Source of the DNA: CAZNLL01 sp964573885
Lineage (GTDB): Bacteria; Desulfobacterota; DSM-4660; Desulfatiglandales; Desulfatiglandaceae
Direction of reading: 5' to 3'
Assembly (NCBI GenBank): GCA_964573885.1
Contig: CAZNLL010000004.1
Span: 6,398-70,397 of the forward strand
Length of the DNA: 64,000 bases
Each line of letters begins with the position of its first letter. Position 1 is the stretch's first letter. This document shows, one piece after another, positions 59,611 to 64,000 of the stretch. The notes under the pieces were generated by a model. It saw only the letters and a list, made by a program, of their open reading frames with translations, had not been told where the DNA came from and did not search any database. Position numbers and translations under genes: made by a program.

Positions 59611-61185
59611 ATGGGCGATCCGGAATGGCCGGCATTGAAAAACTTCGATTTGCTGCCGGGACCATTCTACATGGGTACAACCCAACTCAATCCCGACCTG
59701 AAGGCGGCGTCGCCCTATACCCGGGGGATACAGATCATCCCGGAGGTATGCGGATATGGTTTTTTTCTCATGAGCAAGAATCGAGGACCTATGCGGTACA
59801 AAAATGCGCTCTGTGTTTACCCCTATAAATATGAATTGAAAACGGTGGGGTTCCTGCCTCCCATCGGCCTAGAGTATATCGCCTCTGCCATAGAAGATGC
59901 GGTAGACAGGGTTACGGTCATCGATTTGCGTTATGAAAGGAAGCCCCTTTCAACCTTTATTGATCAGGATACACACCTGGTACTTATCAGCTATAACTGG
60001 GATGTTGAAAAGGAGTTTGTAAGGAATACCATCAACAGCATTCCAGAGGGCGTGACGGTTTTGGTCGGTGGAAGGCATGCCACCGAATATGTGAATGAGC
60101 TTATGGAGGAGATCCCGAGAATCGATGCCATTGCCCGGGGTGACGGTGAAGGGCTTGTGAGGGAATTTATTCGGAAAGGCATTTCCCCTGAGATTGCGGG
60201 GCTTTCTTTTCGGGAAAACGGCAAAATCGTTCATAACCGGAACAGACTGCTGGAGCCCACGCCCACTGATTTTTTCCCGAACAGAAAGCTGCGCCGTTAC
60301 AAATACATGGTCTCAGTTGAAGGGTTTACGTCGGACGTTCAGATAGACCTCATGATGGGATCTAGAGGCTGCCCCTATAACTGCAAATTCTGTGATTTTA
60401 AATTCAACCCATTGGGGGAAAAAAGAAAGTGGTCTGTAAGAACGCCGGAATCGGTCCTTGCAGAGATTCAGACCATAGAAGCCGATGTGATTGGGTTTGC
60501 CGATGATATTTTTACAGCTGACATGGATTGGGTGGAAAGATTGTGTGACCTGATCATTCAGCACAAAATCAACAAGAAATTTGCCATCAATGCCCGCCTT
60601 GAAATCGCCAAAAGGCCTAATGTCCTCAAAAAGATGTATCAAGCCGGTTTCATGGCCTTCCTTATGGGCATTGAATCCGCACAGGACAAGACTCTCGCCT
60701 CCATGAAAAAGGGATTTAACACGAAAAAAGTGCGGGAATATTTTGCTGTGTTGCGGCATTTTAATTTCATATACCACTGCTACTTTATCATCGGAAATAT
60801 CGGGGAGACCAGGGATGAAATCATGGAGATCGTCCCATTTGCCCATGAGCTCGGCGTAGATACACTGGGGTTGTCCATTTTGCGGGCCACCAAATATTCT
60901 CCGTTGAAAACAATGTTAAAAGATTTTGAGGATTACCATATTGAAGAAAGTTCCGGGAAGGTCTATTCCAACATTCTGACCCTGGATGAGCTTCAACAGT
61001 TACGGCGGGATGTGAACGCCTCCTTCTTCACCTTGCCGGTGATCATGCGAGACCTTAAGAAGCTCATCCTGCATCGCATGTTGACCTTTAACCGCCTTTA
61101 TAAAATCATTTTATTTACAATAAGAAAAAAGATAAGAAAAATGAGAAAGAAAAGAGCCTTACCTCCCAGACACGTCACAGCATAA
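59611..61185 (+). CDS. B12-binding-domain radical SAM protein
   Basis: A protein of up to 524 residues. Residues about 62-190 are a cobalamin-binding-like Rossmann fold (NALCVYPYKYELKTVGFLPP, then LVLISYNWDVEKEFVRN, VTVLVGGRHATEYV), without the classic DxHxxG. The radical SAM core follows: SRGCPYNCKFCDF (CxxxCxxC for the [4Fe-4S] cluster), DVIGFADDIFTADMDW and FLMGIESAQDKTL. The lysine/arginine-rich tail (IRKKIRKMRKKRALP) may touch membrane or RNA. Methylation or rearrangement of an unknown substrate is expected. The first 60 residues lack similarity; an ATG at 59791 with GAGG ahead is an alternative start. The gene lies between the MITE copies. Confidence 0.87.
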   Translation: MGDPEWPALKNFDLLPGPFYMGTTQLNPDLKAASPYTRGIQIIPEVCGYGFFLMSKNRGPMRYKNALCVYPYKYELKTVGFLPPIGLEYIASAIEDAVDRVTVIDLRYERKPLSTFIDQDTHLVLISYNWDVEKEFVRNTINSIPEGVTVLVGGRHATEYVNELMEEIPRIDAIARGDGEGLVREFIRKGISPEIAGLSFRENGKIVHNRNRLLEPTPTDFFPNRKLRRYKYMVSVEGFTSDVQIDLMMGSRGCPYNCKFCDFKFNPLGEKRKWSVRTPESVLAEIQTIEADVIGFADDIFTADMDWVERLCDLIIQHKINKKFAINARLEIAKRPNVLKKMYQAGFMAFLMGIESAQDKTLASMKKGFNTKKVREYFAVLRHFNFIYHCYFIIGNIGETRDEIMEIVPFAHELGVDTLGLSILRATKYSPLKTMLKDFEDYHIEESSGKVYSNILTLDELQQLRRDVNASFFTLPVIMRDLKKLILHRMLTFNRLYKIILFTIRKKIRKMRKKRALPPRHVTA

Positions 61186-61280
61186 TGCCTAAATTGGCAT
61201 TGTGATTACACCCCGGGCAAAACCGGATCCATTACCCCCCAATCGAGTATTCCATGAGCAAGCCCCTGGAGACTGAACTT

Positions 61281-61649
61281 ATGCCTTACAAACTGCTCCT
61301 TTTTACCTGTTACGGGGGGTGTGCAACCGGTGTTGCCGCGTCCAAGGCCTTGATCCGCGTATGGGAAGAAAACCAGGGTGAGGTGAAGATCGGCTGCCTC
61401 CCCGCCATCATCGTCCCGGCAAAGCTCAAGGAAATCAAGAAATCGGAAAAACATCTTCTGGTCGATGCCTGTAGTGTACGGTGCGGATCCAGGTTGATGG
61501 AAAGAGAGGGAATGACGGTGGACCGTTACCTGGAACTCACGTCTGAACTTGGCATCAAAAAGCAAAAAGTGCTTCCTCCTCAGGAATTGGAGGAAAAGGT
61601 CTATCAACTCATTCGCAAGGAGGTTGACACCCTTTTAGGGAAAGAATAA
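61281..61649 (+). CDS. DGC-domain putative zinc-binding protein
   Basis: A 122-residue small protein of the DGC family: LLLFTCYGGCATGVAASKAL near the start, then KIGCLPAII and LLVDACSVRCGSRLMEREGM, giving six cysteines for zinc or an iron-sulfur cluster. The function of the family is unknown. The start is placed at MPYKLLLF with GGAG 9 nt ahead; an ATG nine codons earlier has no site. Its 3' end overlaps the 3' end of the Ada-MGMT gene on the other strand by 46 nt. Confidence 0.85.
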   Translation: MPYKLLLFTCYGGCATGVAASKALIRVWEENQGEVKIGCLPAIIVPAKLKEIKKSEKHLLVDACSVRCGSRLMEREGMTVDRYLELTSELGIKKQKVLPPQELEEKVYQLIRKEVDTLLGKE

Positions 61650-62326
61650 ACATCTTTAATCCCTTCAAGTTCCAGGAGGGCCTTTTTCCTGTCCAGGCCG
61701 CCTCCATAGCCTGTCAAGGTGCCGTCCGATCCAATAATCCTGTGGCAGGGGACCACAATGGCCACAGGGTTGGCGCCTACTGCACGACCTACGGCCCTGG
61801 CCGCTTTGGACCGCCCCGAGGCCTTGGCCGTCTGGCCGTAGGTCCGGGCCTCTCCCCAGGGGATGTGGAGTAAAAGATCCCAGACCTGAAGCTGAAACGG
61901 GGTTCCCCTGAGATCCAGGGGCAGGACAAACCCACGGCGTTCTCCCTTGAAATACCCATCCAGTTGCCGGACCACTTCAAGATTCTTTTTAGCATCCCCT
62001 TTAAATTCAAGGCCCTCGTCCTCCCAGCGGGCCAGAAACCTCGGAGCCCGATCCTCGGTCTTGATACAGAAGACCCCCTTTTCTGAGGTGGCGAGGATAT
62101 AGGGGCCAAGGGGACTTTGATATCGCGTGAAAAAGAGGACCTCGCGCGTCCTGAATGATTCATCGGGCCTGCAGACCTTGCACGGTCTGTACCCCCTTAC
62201 CCTGGCCTCGTTCCGCGAGCCAAAGTAGACCCTGTTCTCCGGCCTTGTCCGCCTGCCCGGGGGGCAGCCCAGCCGGCAATAGATCTTGGTTGTACGGCAT
62301 CCGGTGATAACCGTTTTGGGCCCCAT
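61604..62326 (-). CDS. Ada zinc domain fused to O6-methylguanine-DNA methyltransferase
   Basis: A 240-residue DNA repair protein. Residues 1-60 are the Ada methyl-phosphotriester domain with zinc cysteines C17 and C21 (TTKIYCRLGC) and C49, C52 (CKVC). Residues about 75-230 are MGMT, with FQLQVWDLLLHIPWGEARTY and the suicide cysteine in VPCHRIIGSDG (about C194), then GGLDRKKALLELE. The AraC-type helix-turn-helix that links these two in E. coli Ada is missing, so gene activation by methylated Ada is unlikely. The start at 62326 has GAGGAGG 6 nt ahead; the frame is open 17 codons further upstream. Confidence 0.9.
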   Translation of the reverse strand: MGPKTVITGCRTTKIYCRLGCPPGRRTRPENRVYFGSRNEARVRGYRPCKVCRPDESFRTREVLFFTRYQSPLGPYILATSEKGVFCIKTEDRAPRFLARWEDEGLEFKGDAKKNLEVVRQLDGYFKGERRGFVLPLDLRGTPFQLQVWDLLLHIPWGEARTYGQTAKASGRSKAARAVGRAVGANPVAIVVPCHRIIGSDGTLTGYGGGLDRKKALLELEGIKDVYSFPKRVSTSLRMS

Positions 62327-62629
62327 GACGACCTCCTCTATGAAAGAGTGATCCCAGGCATAATATAGAGGGGGCAAAAGACGATGTCTACCGTCAGATC
62401 ACTCGACCAGGGCCCTACCCGTTATCTTTGCCAGTCACCGCGCCCTGGAGGCTCTTGTGGGCCGGTTATCCATGGGTCAACGCCTCAACCGGCTCAAAAA
62501 CAGCGCTTTGCTGCACAATATGATTATATGCTGGATTTTGATATGGAAAATTCATAAACTAACCATGAAAAAACAAGGGTGAATGAGGGAAAAGAGGTGG
62601 GGAACACATAGAAGAGGAAGGCGAAAACC

Positions 62630-63397
62630 ATGCTGGGAGCCATTGCCGGTGACATCATCGGATCGGTTTACGAGATCCATCCGATCAAGACAAAAGACTT
62701 TCCCCTCTTCCACCCGCGGTGCACTTTCACGGACGACACCGTTCTCACCGTGGCCGTGGCCCGTGCGCTCCTATCCGGACAGTCCTATATGGAGTCCATT
62801 CGCCAGATTGGACGCCGGTACCCCGGTGCGAACTATGGCGGGACTTTTATCCACTGGCTTTTTTCTGACGCTCCCAGGCCCTATAACAGTTGGGGAAACG
62901 GCTCCGCCATGCGTGTCAGTCCTGTAGGCTTTGCTTTCCCGAATGAGGCGGAGGTGCTCCGGCAGGCCCAAAGGAGCGCCGAGATAACCCATAACCATCC
63001 CGAGGGAGTCAAGGGTGCCCAAGCCACCGCTCTAACCATCTTTCTTGCCCGAACAAGCACGGGCAGGGAAGACCTGAGAAAGCGCATCCAGGAACAATTC
63101 GGCTACGACCTGGAACGCACTGTCAATGATATCCGACCTGGTTACACCTTTGACGTCTCATGCCAAGGCACGGTACCCGAGGCCCTCATTGCCTTCCTGG
63201 ACTCCGATTCCTATGAAGATGCGGTTCGAAACGCCGTCTCCCTCGGTGGCGACAGTGATACCCTGGCCTGCATCACCGGCGGAATCGCCGAGGCGTTCTA
63301 TGGGGGCGTTCCCACAGAGATTCAAGCCAAGGTCCAGGACCTTCTGCCGTCGGAGCTCTGGGAGGTGGTGGTGGCCTTTTACGGGAAATACGGATAA
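62630..63397 (+). CDS. ADP-ribosylglycohydrolase family protein
   Basis: A 255-residue DraG/ARH-type hydrolase with two-metal-site motifs: GAIAGDIIGSVYE near the N-terminus, CTFTDDTVLTVAVARAL, GSAMRVSPVGF with NSWGNG ahead of it, and GGDSDTLACITGGIAEA near the end. It removes ADP-ribose from a protein or from O-acetyl-ADP-ribose. No DraT-like partner or nitrogenase gene is near, so the target is open. AGGAAGG precedes the ATG by 8 nt. It sits just inside the right MITE copy. Confidence 0.93.
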   Translation: MLGAIAGDIIGSVYEIHPIKTKDFPLFHPRCTFTDDTVLTVAVARALLSGQSYMESIRQIGRRYPGANYGGTFIHWLFSDAPRPYNSWGNGSAMRVSPVGFAFPNEAEVLRQAQRSAEITHNHPEGVKGAQATALTIFLARTSTGREDLRKRIQEQFGYDLERTVNDIRPGYTFDVSCQGTVPEALIAFLDSDSYEDAVRNAVSLGGDSDTLACITGGIAEAFYGGVPTEIQAKVQDLLPSELWEVVVAFYGKYG

Positions 63398-63425
63398 AAA
63401 AGAGCATTCCTGATCGAACCCTTGA

Positions 63426-63614
63426 CCCCGTTGTTCCATAAAAGGCGCTTAGGAATTCTGCATTTTGCCTTCTATGGCTTCAAATGCCACTTTCAGCGCT
63501 TTAAATTTGGAAGTCACAAATAGTGATATGCAGGCCCTGGATGTAAAATGGCATAAGTTCCTGTTCTTACTTCAGTTATGTGTCTAGGAGCGCAATGCGT
63601 TTGCAATAACGGGG
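63426..63614 (+). mobile_element. MITE copy 2, TSD TTGA
   Basis: A 189-bp element, same length and orientation as copy 1 at 59123-59311, with clear sequence identity along its length (shared GCATTTTGCCTTCTATGGCT and GCGCTTTAAATTTGGAA). Ends CCCCGTTGTTCCA and TGCAATAACGGGG are inverted. It is flanked on both sides by TTGA (63422-63425 and 63615-63618). Together with the adjacent sequence it fills the gap 63398-63695, in which nothing else is seen. Confidence 0.85.
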
Positions 63615-63695
63615 TTGACCTTGAGCCATTATAACCGTTTTACCGTTGACCCTTTTTCCGGGCTGCCAGCAAACTTATCAAGAGAGGCAAATACC

Positions 63696-64000
63696 ATGTT
63701 GGAAATCCTGGATATCGGCATTGAGAAGGCCGTGGCCTATCGTCTGGGGGGAAAGATCACAGAGGCTGAGGTAAATCGGGTTTTTTCCGCCTTAGAAGAG
63801 AAAATCGCCAGGTATGAGAAGATCCTTATCTACCAAGAGATCCAGAGTCTTGGCGGCGTTGAATTTGACGCGATCCTTGAAAAGCTGAAGTTTCTTATGG
63901 AGTTCGGCCTCTCCCATTTCAGCCGGATAGCGGTGGTAACCCACAAGGAATGGATGAAAAGGATCATCGTCCTTGAAGACAAGCTGTTTAAGAATATCGA
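63696..64000 (+). CDS. SpoIIAA/STAS-like protein, 3' end outside window
   Basis: 101 codons are visible before the right edge. The start MLEILDIGIEKAVAYRLGGK and EVNRVFSALEEKIARYEKIL with the later EFGLSHFSRIAVVTHKEW match the SpoIIAA-like STAS family, small proteins of about 120 residues. Some members bind lipid or nucleotide; the role is unknown. GAGAGG lies 8 nt before the ATG. It begins 81 nt after MITE copy 2. Confidence 0.83.
   Translation, partial: MLEILDIGIEKAVAYRLGGKITEAEVNRVFSALEEKIARYEKILIYQEIQSLGGVEFDAILEKLKFLMEFGLSHFSRIAVVTHKEWMKRIIVLEDKLFKNI

Noticed and set aside
1..64000. CRISPR array, rRNA, replication origin, prophage
   Set aside because: No regularly spaced short repeats, rRNA signature, DnaA-box cluster or phage structural genes were seen. 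The transposase remnants and MITEs explain the mobile signals.

Overview
The window reads as chromosomal DNA of a strictly anaerobic, probably sulfate-reducing bacterium of the Desulfobacterota (former Deltaproteobacteria). The basis is the gene content: two loci that join HdrA-type flavin/iron-sulfur proteins, MvhD and methylenetetrahydrofolate reductase (MetV/MetF), four in-frame UGA codons at selenocysteine positions, pyruvate phosphate dikinase, a two-gene SufC/SufB system and System II cytochrome c biogenesis. This assignment is inference; there is no rRNA gene in the window.

Layout. 1-6000 is accessory and decayed: a Ser/Thr kinase cut by the window edge, an alcohol dehydrogenase, two fragments of a DUF234-type ATPase, and an island (about 3700-5489) bounded by GGGGTC-type inverted ends. 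The island holds transposase remnants, an attC-like hairpin, a RhuM gene and the tail of a probable methyltransferase, and it cuts off a metacaspase gene. 6192-18824 has a tRNA-Leu, an operon of transglutaminase / ABC exporter / PHP phosphoesterase, a bifunctional nuclease, a PlsB-like acyltransferase, ppdK and small conserved genes, including an FmdB zinc ribbon.

19135-41956 is the centre of interest. Locus 1 (hdrA-mvhD-metV-metF, all cysteine) ends at a good terminator. A signalling block follows: a Rossmann/PAS histidine kinase, a hybrid receiver-kinase and an NtrC-like sigma-54 activator. A sigma-54-type promoter comes next and leads into locus 2: receiver - MetF-like - hdrA(Sec) - mvhD(Sec) - hdrA(Sec) - mvhD(Sec) - metV - metF - receiver - ACT-like protein. 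Four genes here would be called as broken by ordinary annotation, because UGA is read as stop. Read through, they give HdrA proteins of 1009 and 1008 residues and MvhD proteins of 249 and 143 residues. Hairpins lie 14-15 nt behind the UGA in both mvhD genes. The likely role is flavin- and iron-sulfur-based electron transfer to or from the methyl branch of the Wood-Ljungdahl pathway.

41966-58918 is mostly housekeeping: M20 peptidase, PlsC, glmS, a penicillin-binding protein, serS, resB/ccsA, sufCB, a CCA/poly(A) polymerase family enzyme, an MltD-like transglycosylase, a HAD phosphatase and a UroD-family methyltransferase-like protein. 58919-64000 carries two 189-bp MITE copies with 4-bp target duplications, flanking a B12/radical SAM protein, a DGC protein, an Ada-MGMT fusion and an ADP-ribosylglycohydrolase. 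A STAS-like gene runs off the right edge.
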